From the NCBI RefSeq assembly GCF_021699195.1, contig NZ_SSXE01000102.1, forward strand, positions 1 through 34,165: 34,165 nucleotides of DNA, given 5' to 3'. The translations under genes were made by a program, and so were the position numbers. The stretch comes from Nonomuraea sp. MG754425 (GTDB lineage: Bacteria; Actinomycetota; Actinomycetes; Streptosporangiales; Streptosporangiaceae). Below are positions 20,158-30,392 of this stretch, piece by piece; position 1 is the stretch's first letter; each line of letters opens with the position of its first letter. The notes under the pieces were generated by a model. It did not search any database. It had not been told where the DNA came from and saw only the letters and a list, made by a program, of their open reading frames with translations.

Positions 20158-20550
20158 GTGAAGCGAAAGACCGCCCTGTCCGTGGCCGCCCTGCTGTTGA
20201 GCGCGACCGGCCTGATCGGCTCGGCCTCGGCCGCGCAGGCCGGCTCCTCCGCCGGCGCCACGTCCGCCTCGGCCGCGGTGCCGTGCGCGGGCTTCTGCCT
20301 GTTCCAGCACGATGAGCACAACTTCTACGGCGGACTCGTGCGGATGTACTACATCAACGGCACCTGCCAGAACATCTCCGACGCCATGAACAACAGCGCC
20401 AGCTCGATGGTCAACACCACGGACCGGACCGTCAGGTTGTACAACCTGAGCGCCTGCGCCGGATCCGTGGGCTACATCGCGCAGCCCGACAGCGAGGACG
20501 AGGACTTCTCCAACAACGGTTTCGACAACAAGGCCAGCTCGCTGCGGTAG
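20158..20550 (+). CDS. Secreted peptidase inhibitor family I36 protein
   Basis: The 130-residue protein has a signal peptide (KRKTALSVAALLLSATGLIGSASAAQA, cut near 27). The mature part contains CAGFCLFQHDEHNFYGGLVRMYY, NISDAMNNSASSMVNTTDRTVRLYN and a final NNGFDNKASSLR. This is the beta/gamma-crystallin-like pattern of the I36 family, whose founder is a Streptomyces metalloprotease inhibitor. Cysteines at 43, 47, 70 and 100 probably form two disulfides. GTG start with GGAGA upstream. Whether it inhibits a protease cannot be told; many relatives are untested. Confidence 0.8.
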   Translation: MKRKTALSVAALLLSATGLIGSASAAQAGSSAGATSASAAVPCAGFCLFQHDEHNFYGGLVRMYYINGTCQNISDAMNNSASSMVNTTDRTVRLYNLSACAGSVGYIAQPDSEDEDFSNNGFDNKASSLR

Positions 20551-20636
20551 CCGCCCGCCCCCGGTGAAAGCGGGGCGCGCTCCCCGTGGGCGTGCTCCGC
20601 CCCCTTTGTCCCGCCGTCCTCGCAGGGAGCCGCACC

Positions 20637-21533
20637 GTGCCCGTCCGGCTGGCATGCGCCGCCTCGATCCTCCTCCTCGCCGCCGCAGGCTGCGCGGCGG
20701 GTGCCCCCGCGCCGGGCCCCACACCGGGCCCCACGCCGAGCCCCGCGCCCGTCGTCGTCCCGCCGCCCGGGGAGCAGGCGCGGCGGCTCGCCGTCCCCTT
20801 CGACGCCTACAACTTCTCCCCGGCCGAGATCATGACGATCGAGTCCGCGCGGGAGCTGCTCATCCGCGACTGTATGCGCGGCCAGGGCCTGACCTGGGAC
20901 CCGCTGCCCCGGCCCGCCGAGGACGACGTCGAGCCGCAGAACCGCCGCCGCTACGGCGTCATCGAGCCGGACATCGCCCGGATCTTCGGCTTCCACGCCC
21001 CCTTCGACCGGCCGTCGGTGGCCCGCCGCGACGCCCAGCGCGCCGCCCGCTCGGCGCGGCTGCCGCCCGCCGCGCGCCAGGCCGCCTACGGCGAGCCCGC
21101 CGACGGGTCCGACGGTTGCTCGGGCCGAGCCCGGGCCCACCTGCTCAAGGACGCCCCGAAGGTCGATCCGTCCCTGTTCAACACGCTCATCACCCGGACG
21201 TTCGCCCAGTCCCGGAGCGACGCCGGCGTCCGGCGGGCCTTCCGCTCCTGGAGCGCCTGCATGAAGGGCGAGGGCTTCGCCTACCCCGACCCGCTCGCCG
21301 CCGTCACCGACGAACGGTGGCTGACGGCCCCGGTGCCCTCCCGCCAGGAGATCGCCGCGGCGCGGGCGGACGTGGCGTGCAAGCGGCAGGGCGGCCTCGT
21401 CGCCGTCTGGGCCGCGGCGGAGCAGCCCATCCAGCGGGCCGCCATCGACGCGCACCCCGGCTACTTCCGGACGCTCAAGGTCCGCAAGGACCGCCAGCTC
21501 CAGGCCGCCGGCCGGGTGCTCGCCCGCGGCTGA
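20637..21533 (+). CDS. Predicted lipoprotein of unknown function
   Basis: The 298-residue protein starts at the GTG at 20637 (AGGGAG upstream). Its signal peptide ends LAAAGC, so Cys19 is lipidated and the protein anchored outside the membrane. A Pro-Thr-Gly linker with PGPT repeats follows. The folded part has four further conserved-looking cysteines in short motifs (RDCMRGQG, DGCSGRA, SACMKGEGF, VACKRQGG); the C-M-x-x-x-G form repeats twice. I do not recognise the family. The start is 86 bases after the I36 gene on the same strand, which suggests possible joint expression. Confidence 0.72.
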   Translation: MPVRLACAASILLLAAAGCAAGAPAPGPTPGPTPSPAPVVVPPPGEQARRLAVPFDAYNFSPAEIMTIESARELLIRDCMRGQGLTWDPLPRPAEDDVEPQNRRRYGVIEPDIARIFGFHAPFDRPSVARRDAQRAARSARLPPAARQAAYGEPADGSDGCSGRARAHLLKDAPKVDPSLFNTLITRTFAQSRSDAGVRRAFRSWSACMKGEGFAYPDPLAAVTDERWLTAPVPSRQEIAAARADVACKRQGGLVAVWAAAEQPIQRAAIDAHPGYFRTLKVRKDRQLQAAGRVLARG

Positions 21534-21542
21534 CGCACGCGG

Positions 21543-21570
21543 CCAGCCCCCCAGCCAGCCCCCCAGCCAG
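21543..21570. repeat. Tandem 12-base repeat between convergent genes
   Basis: CCAGCCCCCCAG is present twice in tandem (21543-21554, 21555-21566) followed by a partial CCAG, between the lipoprotein and response regulator genes. Confidence 0.7.
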
Positions 21571-21578
21571 GGCTACGG

Positions 21579-22223
21579 TCAGGACTCCAGGAAACGCAGC
21601 ACCGCCAGCACCCGGCGGCTGTACCCGGCGGCGTGCGCCAGGCCCAGCTTGTCGAACAGGGAGTTGACGTGCTTCTCCACGGCGCTCTGCGACACGTGCA
21701 GCGCCTGCGCGATCGAGGCGTTGGTCAGCCCCTGCGCCATCCGCTCCAGCACCTCGCGCTCGCGCGCCGTCAGCCGGGCCAGCGGGTCCGCCCGCGTGGT
21801 GCGGGCCAGGAGCTGGCGCACCACCTCGGGGTCGAACGCCGCCCCGCCCGCGCCGACCCGCTCCAGCGCGTCGAGGAAGTCGCCGACCTGCCCGACGCGG
21901 TCCTTCAGCAGGTAGCCCACGCCCTCCACGTCGGAGCTCATCAGCTCGACGGCGTAGCGCCGCTCCACGTACTGCGACAGGACCAGCACCTTCACCCCGG
22001 GCCAGCGGCGCCGGATCTCCAGCGCCGCCCGCAGCCCCTCGTCGGTGTGGGTGGGCGGCATGCGCACGTCCACCACGACGATGTCGGGACGGTGCGCGGC
22101 CACCGCCGCCACCAGGGCCTGGCCGTCGCCGACGGCCGCGGGCACCTCGTGGCCCTCCTCGGCGAGCAGCCGCACCAGGCCCTCGCGCAGCAGCGTGGAG
22201 TCCTCGGCCAGGATCACGCGCAT
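21579..22223 (-). CDS. NarL/LuxR-type response regulator
   Basis: The 214-residue protein has a receiver domain with acidic ED at 7-8, phospho-acceptor Asp52 (IVVVDVRMPP) and Lys near 107 (LLKDRV), and a C-terminal LuxR helix-turn-helix (LTAREREVLERMAQGLTNASIAQALHVSQSAVEKHVNSLFDKLGL). It is the partner of the histidine kinase directly upstream, with which it overlaps by 10 bases. Phosphorylation should allow DNA binding to targets not visible here. It is the last gene of the DedA-kinase-regulator operon and ends 45 bases from the convergent lipoprotein gene. Confidence 0.95.
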   Translation of the reverse strand: MRVILAEDSTLLREGLVRLLAEEGHEVPAAVGDGQALVAAVAAHRPDIVVVDVRMPPTHTDEGLRAALEIRRRWPGVKVLVLSQYVERRYAVELMSSDVEGVGYLLKDRVGQVGDFLDALERVGAGGAAFDPEVVRQLLARTTRADPLARLTAREREVLERMAQGLTNASIAQALHVSQSAVEKHVNSLFDKLGLAHAAGYSRRVLAVLRFLES

Positions 22224-23341
22224 GGCAGCACCGCCGTGATCGTCGTGGGCCCGCCCGGCGGGCTGGCCACCTCGAAGCGGCCGTCGAGCGCCGCCACCCG
22301 GCGGGCCAGCCCCGACAGGCCGCCGCCCGCCTCCCGCGCGCCTCCCGCGCCGTCGTCGCGCACGCGGACGACCACCGCGCCGCCCTCGCGGCCCACCTCG
22401 ACCGTGACGAGGGTGGCGCCGGAGTGCTTGGCGGCGTTCGTGACGGCCTCGCAGACCACGAAGTACGCCGCCGTCTCCACCGCCGTCGGCGGGCGCCGCT
22501 CCAGCCGGCAGTCCACCGTGACCGGCACGACGCTGCGTTCGGCCACGCCGGCCAGCGCCTCGCCCAGCCCGAGCGAGTCCAGCCCGCTCGGATAGACCCG
22601 CCAGGCCACCTCGCGCAGCTCCGTCAGGGCTCGCTGGGCCTCCTCGTGCGCCTGCTGCAGCAGCTCGGGCCGCCCCCGCAGGGAGCGGCCGATCAGCATC
22701 GACAGCGCCACCAGCCGCTGCTGCAGCCCGTCGTGCAGGTCGCGTTCGATCCTGCGCCGCTCGGAGTCCACCGCCGTCACGATGCCGGCCCGGCTCTCGG
22801 CCAGTTCGGCGATGCGGCGCCTGAGCGCCTCGGTGGGGTCGGGCCCGAGCATCCGCGCCGCCAGCGCGCGCTCCAGCGCGTGCACCCCGGCCAGGCCCGA
22901 CAGCACCAGGAACAGCGCCACGAACCCGGCCACGGACAGGTAGGCCAGCAGCGGCGGCGAGGGCAGCATCCCGTCGAACGGCTCGCCCCGGCTCCACGCG
23001 AACGCGGCCTGCGCCGCGATCGTCACCCCGTACACCAGCAGGGTGATCACCAGGCCGCCGAGCACGCCGACCGGCAGCCGCGCGGCCAGGTAGCCCATCG
23101 CCCGCCCGCCCTCGGACGGCCCGGCGTGCGGCGGCCCGGCAGGCGCGGTGACGTCCAGCGCGGTGACGTCCAGGCGCAGGCGGCGGGCCTCCAGGCGGGC
23201 CAGGCGGCGGGCGGCGGCCCGCACGTTCGGGTCGCCGAGGAACGGCAGGGCCAGCACCAGGAACACCAGCTCGCCCAGCGCGGTGACGACGCCCAGGGCC
23301 ACCGCGCCACCCAGGCGCAGCCCGTCAGCGGCGGCTCGCAT
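22214..23341 (-). CDS. Sensor histidine kinase, HisKA_3 (NarX/DegS) type
   Basis: The 375-residue protein has hydrophobic spans near 10-36, 90-113 and 130-152, so it lies in the membrane with only short outer loops. A dimerisation domain follows with RRIERDLHDGLQQRLVALSM (phospho-accepting His203), then the ATPase domain with N-box CEAVTNAAKHSG and G-boxes VRDDGAGG and GGGLSGLARRV. With few extracellular residues it probably senses membrane state. It overlaps the preceding DedA gene by 17 bases and the following regulator by 10, so all three are co-translated. Confidence 0.93.
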   Translation of the reverse strand: MRAAADGLRLGGAVALGVVTALGELVFLVLALPFLGDPNVRAAARRLARLEARRLRLDVTALDVTAPAGPPHAGPSEGGRAMGYLAARLPVGVLGGLVITLLVYGVTIAAQAAFAWSRGEPFDGMLPSPPLLAYLSVAGFVALFLVLSGLAGVHALERALAARMLGPDPTEALRRRIAELAESRAGIVTAVDSERRRIERDLHDGLQQRLVALSMLIGRSLRGRPELLQQAHEEAQRALTELREVAWRVYPSGLDSLGLGEALAGVAERSVVPVTVDCRLERRPPTAVETAAYFVVCEAVTNAAKHSGATLVTVEVGREGGAVVVRVRDDGAGGAREAGGGLSGLARRVAALDGRFEVASPPGGPTTITAVLPCA

Positions 23342-23942
23342 GCTTTCCCTTACGGCGCTCGGCCAGCCGGACCCCGACGAAGACCACGACCACCAGGACG
23401 ACCAGGGCCGCCACGACCTTGCTGCCCGCGCTCACGTAGGTCTCCACCAGGTGCCAGCTCTCGCCCAGGTAGTAGCCGGCCATCACGAAGATCGTGTTCC
23501 AGATGAGGCTGCCGGCCGTGGTGAGGAGGGTGAAGATGGGCAGCGGCATGCGCTCGACGCCGGCGGGGATCGAGATGAGGCTGCGGAAAATGGGGATCAT
23601 CCGGCCGAAGAAGACGGTCTTGCGGCCGTGACGCTGGAACCACGCCTCGGTCTTCTCGATGTCGCTGATCTTGACGAGGGGGAGCTTGGCGGCGATGGCC
23701 AGGGTGCGCTCGCGGCCCAGCAGCGCCCCCACCCAGTACAGCGCCAGCGCCCCGACCACCGAACCCAGCGTGGTGAAGAACAGCACGTCGAGCAGGTCCA
23801 TCTCGCCTCTGCTCGCGGTGAAGCCGCCCAGCGGCAGGATCACCTCGCTGGGCAGGGGCGGGAAGAGGTTCTCCAGCGCGATCGCGAGCCCGGCGCCCGG
23901 CGCGCCGAGGCTCTCCATGAGTCCAACTAGCCAATCAGTCAT
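23325..23942 (-). CDS. DedA-family membrane protein
   Basis: The 205-residue protein has the conserved DedA (SNARE-associated) blocks: ENLFPPLPSEVILPLGGF (residues about 27-44), YWVGALLGRERTL, GRMIPIFRSLISIPAGVERMP (with the key Arg) and a C-terminal hydrophobic helix. DedA proteins move lipids or lipid carriers across the membrane, and they influence envelope stress and drug tolerance. The start ATG at 23942 has a weak ribosome binding site; a second Met at 23909 is possible. Genetic linkage with a membrane kinase suggests that this two-component system watches envelope lipids, which is inference. Confidence 0.9.
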   Translation of the reverse strand: MTDWLVGLMESLGAPGAGLAIALENLFPPLPSEVILPLGGFTASRGEMDLLDVLFFTTLGSVVGALALYWVGALLGRERTLAIAAKLPLVKISDIEKTEAWFQRHGRKTVFFGRMIPIFRSLISIPAGVERMPLPIFTLLTTAGSLIWNTIFVMAGYYLGESWHLVETYVSAGSKVVAALVVLVVVVFVGVRLAERRKGKHASRR

Positions 23943-24003
23943 GAGATCAAGGCTATGGAAGATCTGGAAAAGTGCGGAATGTGGAGCCTGCCCAATTATT
24001 CCC

Positions 24004-24043
24004 TGTGGTAAACCACACCCCAACCGTACCGTACACTGTACGG
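24004..24043. promoter_or_regulatory. Two palindromes in the DedA/SNF2 divergent spacer
   Basis: TGTGGT-AA-ACCACA (24004-24017) and CCGTACA-C-TGTACGG (24029-24043) are both perfect. The second covers TACACT (24032-24037), the -10-like box lying 8 bases before the SNF2 GTG start. A TetR-type factor would fit the second site, but no such gene is adjacent. Confidence 0.6.
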
Positions 24044-24045
24044 CC

Positions 24046-26789
<2,744 letters not shown>

Positions 26790-26793
<4 letters not shown>

Positions 26794-27926
26794 CCGTGGA
26801 GGCCCCGATGACCCCCGCCCGCGGATTCGCCGCCTTCCCCCCGCAGCGCGCCGGAGCCCGCTTCGCCACCTCCTGGTGGGGCCGCTCCTGGCTGCAGGCC
26901 ATGGAGGACACCTCCCTCGACCACGTCCTGCTGCGCAAGGGCCGCACGTACGCCAAGACCGGCCGGCTCGGCCCCATCACCGTCAGCCCCGGACGGCTGG
27001 CCGCCGTCGCCGGGAGCGAGTACGACGTCGTCGTCCGCGTCGAGCAGCTCACCGACGCCGCCTGGGAACGCTTCCTCGACCAGGTCGCCGCCAAGGCCGG
27101 GCACATCGCCGCGCTGCTCGACCGCGACATGCCGCACGACCTCGTCGAGGCCGCCGACGACGCGGCCGTGCCGCTGCTGCCGGCCGTCGGCGACCTGGAG
27201 CCCGAGTGCTCCTGCCCCGACTGGGGCCACCCCTGCCAGCACGCCGCCGCCCTGTGCTACCAGGCGTCGTGGCTGCTGGACGCCGACCCGTTCGTGCTGC
27301 TGCTGCTGCGCGGGCGCGGCGAGCGTGACCTCATCGAGGCGTTGCAGCAGCGCCAGGCGCCCGTACGCGAGCCGGCCGGGGTGCCCGCCGCGCGGGCGTA
27401 CGCGGCCGGGACGCCGCCGCTGCCCGAGCCGCCGCCGTACGACGTCGTCTACAGCCCGCCCGTGTTCCCGCCCGCGCCGGGCGTGGACGTGGCCGCGCTG
27501 GCGGTGCTGGCCGCCTCCGCCGCCGCGCGCTCCCGCGAGGTGCTGCGGCGCGGGCGGCTTCCGGAGCTGAGCGAGTACCAGGACCGCGTCCGGCTGGCCG
27601 CCGAGCACGTCCTGGACCTCGAGCCCGACGCGGGGCTCGAGGCCGCCGTCCAGGCGTGGCGCTACGGCGGCGCCGACGGGCTGGACGTCCTGGAGCGCGC
27701 GTGGACGCCGCCCCGGCAGGACCTGGCCAGGGCGCGGGCGCTGCTGGAGGCCGGCTGGGAGGGCGAGGGGGCGCCGCCGGTGGAGAGCCGGCGCAACCGC
27801 TGGACCCTCGGCGCGCTGCAACTGCGTTACGGCCGCGACGGGCGCTGGTACCCCTTCACCCGGCGGGGCGAGCAGTGGTGGCCCGCGGGCCCGCCGGAAC
27901 GCGACCCGTCGGCGCTCCTGACCTGA
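26790..27926 (+). CDS. SWIM zinc finger protein, partner of the SNF2 helicase
   Basis: The 378-residue protein contains the SWIM motif C140-S-C142-PDWGHP-C-Q-H (about 140-150), a zinc site for nucleic acid or protein binding. The N-terminal GARFATSWWGRSWLQAMED and the repeated YDVVVRVEQL region are typical of the bacterial SWIM proteins found next to SNF2 helicases. The middle has a Pro-rich linker (200-240). A second Met at 26808 has a strong GGAGG ribosome binding site and may be the true start. The two genes probably act as one complex on DNA; a role in repair or defence is inferred from relatives and not shown here. Confidence 0.9.
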
Positions 27927-27950
27927 ACCGCGACCGGCGCACGGCCGTCG

Positions 27951-27967
27951 GCTCCCGGCCCCGGAGC
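27951..27967. terminator. Weak hairpin between convergent genes
   Basis: GCTCC (27951-27955) and GGAGC (27963-27967) can pair around 7 bases, 24 bases after the SWIM gene stop. Confidence 0.3.
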
Positions 27968-27994
27968 AACCACCCCCTCAGCAGGCCCGCCCGT

Positions 27995-28630
27995 TCACGA
28001 GGCCACCGAGACGACGTGGCGGATCGAGGCGGGCTCGCCGATCAGCTCCAGCATGCACGCGGCGACGTCCGCGCGGGTGGTCTTGAGCCCGCCGCGGACG
28101 CTGAGGTCTGTGGCGGTGCGGTAGGCGCCGGTCCGGCCCTGGTCGGTCAGGCGGGCGGGGCGGACGATCGTCCAGTCCAGGTCGCCGTCGCGCAGCAGGC
28201 GTTCGGCGGCGGCCAGGTCGGCGTAGGAGTGGCGCAGGACGCGCTGGATGACGGGCTTGAGCGCGTACCGTGTCAGGAGGCCGTCGCCGGCGTCGGCCTC
28301 CAGTCCGCCGGCGCTGACCATGAGCACGCGGCGGACGTCCTGGCGGTCCATGGCCGAGGTGAGCGCCGCCATGCAGCCGGAGTGGACGGTGGTGGGGCCG
28401 CGGCCGCGCGGGCCGATCGCGACGAGCACGGCGTCCCGGCCCTTGATCGCGGGCGTGACGGCATCGGGGTCCAGCACGTCGGCCTCCACGACGTGGAGGC
28501 GCTCACGCAGGTCGGCGGGCAGGCGCGTGGGGTCGCGCACGACGGCGGTGATCTCGTGGCCCCGCTCCAGGCCCTGTCGCAGCAGTTCCCGGCCGATGCC
28601 GCCGGTCGCTCCGAAGACGGTGACGTGCAT
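27995..28630 (-). CDS. NAD(P)-binding protein (atypical SDR / NmrA-like)
   Basis: The 211-residue protein opens with the nucleotide-binding motif VTVFGATGGIGRELLRQGLERGHEITAVVRDP (Gly-x-x-Gly-x-x-Gly at 8-14), then VVEADVLDPDAV and DLDWTIVRPARLTDQG, characteristic of atypical short-chain dehydrogenases such as NAD(P)H quinone reductase-like or biliverdin reductase B-like proteins. It lacks a catalytic YxxxK. GGAGGG precedes the ATG at 28630. Its promoter carries a GTAA/TTAC palindrome of the kind HxlR or MarR regulators bind, although no such gene lies beside it. It may be redox-responsive. Confidence 0.88.
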   Translation of the reverse strand: MHVTVFGATGGIGRELLRQGLERGHEITAVVRDPTRLPADLRERLHVVEADVLDPDAVTPAIKGRDAVLVAIGPRGRGPTTVHSGCMAALTSAMDRQDVRRVLMVSAGGLEADAGDGLLTRYALKPVIQRVLRHSYADLAAAERLLRDGDLDWTIVRPARLTDQGRTGAYRTATDLSVRGGLKTTRADVAACMLELIGEPASIRHVVSVAS

Positions 28631-28654
28631 GCGCCTCGTCCCTCCGCTCACATG

Positions 28655-28678
28655 GTAAGTGGTTACTCACCCACCCTA
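28655..28678 (-). promoter_or_regulatory. Promoter and operator of the NAD(P)-binding gene
   Basis: On the minus strand TAGGGT (28673-28678) is a good -10 box, followed at the expected start point by the inverted repeat GTAA-GTGG-TTAC (28655-28666). No convincing -35 is visible. Confidence 0.45.
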
Positions 28679-28680
28679 TG

Positions 28681-28709
28681 TCCCGGGGGTCCCGCCCCCG
28701 TGTCCGGGA
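28681..28709 (-). terminator. Possible terminator after the CPT-like gene
   Basis: TCCCGG (28681-28686) can pair with CCGGGA (28704-28709), with an internal alternative GGGGG/CCCCC pairing, 8 bases after the stop codon on the minus strand. Confidence 0.35.
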
Positions 28710-28717
28710 GGCGGCGC

Positions 28718-29251
28718 TCAGGCGAGGCGGGCGGCGATGGCCCGCGCGCACTCCATCGACTCGGCGTGCGTGGTGTCCACCTCCAGGTCGTAGCGCACGC
28801 CCTGGTGGACCACCTCCGCCTGCGAGGCCGCCATCCCGACGGTGCGATCGCCCCGCGCGACCTCGCGGCCCGCGGCCACCGCGGCCTCGCAGCGCACCCC
28901 GACCCACAACACGCCCAGCCCGGCCAGGGCCCGCTGCCAGCGCTGCTGGGAGTGCGTCCCGCCGAGGAACACGTCGTCGACCACCACGCGGGCGCCCGCG
29001 TGGGCCATCGCGGCGATGCCCGCCGCCCACCCCTCGTCGAGGGCCTTGAACTCCGGCCCGACGTTCACCTGGCCGTCGGGGGTGAAGTCGATCCCGGCGT
29101 CCGCCCCGCGCAGGGAGGCGGGCAGCGCGTCCACCATGGTGTCCACCGAGAAGGCCAGCCACGGATCGGGCAGGACGGCCTGCAGGCAGCGGGCGATGCC
29201 GCCCTTGCCCGAACTGGAGCCGCCGTTGAGGACGATTACCTGAGTCATCAC
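28718..29251 (-). CDS. Chloramphenicol phosphotransferase-like protein
   Basis: The 177-residue protein matches the Streptomyces venezuelae CPT along its length: VIVLNGGSSSGKGGIARCLQ (P-loop), PWLAFSVDTMVDALP with the catalytic base Asp37, GPEFKALDEGWAAGIAAMAHAGARVVVDDVFLGG, VLWVGVRCEAAVAAGREVARGDRTVGMAA, and YDLEVDTTHAESMECA. CPT phosphorylates the primary hydroxyl of chloramphenicol using ATP. Here the P-loop Ser after GK is Gly (codon GGC), which normally holds magnesium, so activity may be altered. No ribosome binding site is seen; TACGAT lies 6 bases before the GTG start, suggesting a leaderless mRNA. Confidence 0.88.
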   Translation of the reverse strand: MMTQVIVLNGGSSSGKGGIARCLQAVLPDPWLAFSVDTMVDALPASLRGADAGIDFTPDGQVNVGPEFKALDEGWAAGIAAMAHAGARVVVDDVFLGGTHSQQRWQRALAGLGVLWVGVRCEAAVAAGREVARGDRTVGMAASQAEVVHQGVRYDLEVDTTHAESMECARAIAARLA

Positions 29252-29257
29252 CGCGCC

Positions 29258-29263
29258 ATCGTA
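29258..29263 (-). promoter_or_regulatory. -10 box of the CPT-like gene
   Basis: TACGAT on the minus strand, 6 bases before the GTG start. TTGCGG lies 19 bases further upstream as a possible -35. Confidence 0.35.
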
Positions 29264-29405
29264 GGAGGAGCCGTGGCGGGGCCCGCAACGTATTTACGCC
29301 CAGCGTGGCGTCCGGACGAGGAGCGCTCGCCGATCCGGGCACAATAGGACACCCAACCGCATCGGTCCCCAAACCGCCGGCGTGACGCGCGCCACACGCC
29401 GGCGC

Positions 29406-29432
29406 TGTCACAGGACGGCGCCACCCGGCGTC
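29406..29432 (+). promoter_or_regulatory. ECF41-type promoter of the sigma factor gene
   Basis: TGTCACA (29406-29412), 16 bases, then CGTC (29429-29432). This is the signature recognised by ECF41 sigma factors, placed upstream of an ECF41 gene. It shows self-activation and fixes the gene start downstream at 29468. Confidence 0.85.
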
Positions 29433-29467
29433 TGGTGGGAGACATCACCGACAGTGAGGAGCCGCCG

Positions 29468-30379
29468 ATGGCCGGCACGCCGCAGACCGGGCCCGTGGAG
29501 CAGGACCGAGGCGGGGACGCCGCCACCGAGGCGTTCGTCGCCCACCGCAACCTGCTGTTCACCGTCGCCTACGAGATGCTCGGCTCGGCCGCCGACGCCG
29601 AGGACGTGCTCCAGGAGACCTGGCTGAAGTGGGTGGGCGTCGACCTCGGCACGGTGCGCGACCGGCGCGCCTACCTCGTGCGCGTCGTCACCCGCCAGGC
29701 GCTGACCCGGCTGCGCGCGCTCGGCCGCCGCAAGGAGTCCTACGTCGGCCCCTGGCTGCCCGAGCCGCTGCTCACCGCGCCCGACGTGGCCGAGGACGTC
29801 GAACTGGCCGACAGCGTCTCGATGGCCATGCTGCTGGTGCTGGAGACGCTCGCGCCGACCGAGCGGGCCGTGTTCGTGCTGCGCGAGGTGTTCGCCCTGG
29901 ACTATGCGGAGATCGCCGAGGCCGTCGGCAGGAACCAGGCCGCCGTCCGCCAGATCGCTCACCGGGCGCGGGCGCACGTCGCGGCGCGCCGGCCCCGCGA
30001 GAGCGTGTCCCAGGCCGAGACCCGGGAGGCGATCGAGGCGTTCCGGCGGGCCGTCGAGACGGGCGAGCTGCAGAGCCTGCTCGACATCCTCGCGCCGGAG
30101 GTCGTCCTGCTGACCGACGGCGGCGGGGTCGTACGGGCCGCGCTGGAGCCCGTCGTGGGGGCCGCCACGGTCGCCGCGGTGCTGAACAGGATCGCCACCA
30201 CGCCGCGGCCGGCGCTCGTCAACGGCTCCCCGGGGCTCATCCTCCGGACGGACGGCGGCATCGACGCCGTCCTGGCGGTACGCGTCGAGAACGGCCTCAT
30301 CGCCGGGCTGTACGCCGTGCGCAATCCCGAGAAGCTGTCGTGGGTGGGGCGGGAGGCCGTCCTGCGCCGGGCTCTTTGA
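29468..30379 (+). CDS. ECF41-group (SigJ-like) RNA polymerase sigma factor
   Basis: The 303-residue protein has sigma region 2 (about 20-85, LFTVAYEMLGSAADAEDVLQETWLKW), region 4 (about 125-175, LAPTERAVFVLREVFALDYAEIAEAVG), and the fused C-terminal SnoaL-like domain. All three ECF41 hallmarks are present: WLPEP (96-100), DGGG (217-220, with Val in place of the usual following Lys) and NPEKL (286-290, for NPDKL). ECF41 factors have no anti-sigma partner; the C-terminal domain both stimulates and restrains activity. I chose ATG 29468 (GAGGAG upstream) because an earlier GTG at 29435 lies right behind the -10 element. The usual redox-type target gene is not directly adjacent. Confidence 0.94.
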   Translation: MAGTPQTGPVEQDRGGDAATEAFVAHRNLLFTVAYEMLGSAADAEDVLQETWLKWVGVDLGTVRDRRAYLVRVVTRQALTRLRALGRRKESYVGPWLPEPLLTAPDVAEDVELADSVSMAMLLVLETLAPTERAVFVLREVFALDYAEIAEAVGRNQAAVRQIAHRARAHVAARRPRESVSQAETREAIEAFRRAVETGELQSLLDILAPEVVLLTDGGGVVRAALEPVVGAATVAAVLNRIATTPRPALVNGSPGLILRTDGGIDAVLAVRVENGLIAGLYAVRNPEKLSWVGREAVLRRAL

Positions 30380-30392
30380 CGGCCGCCCAGGG

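Noticed and set aside
24004..24017. DnaA box in the SNF2/DedA spacer
   Set aside because: TTTACCACA differs at two positions from TTATCCACA, it is single, and no replication genes are near.
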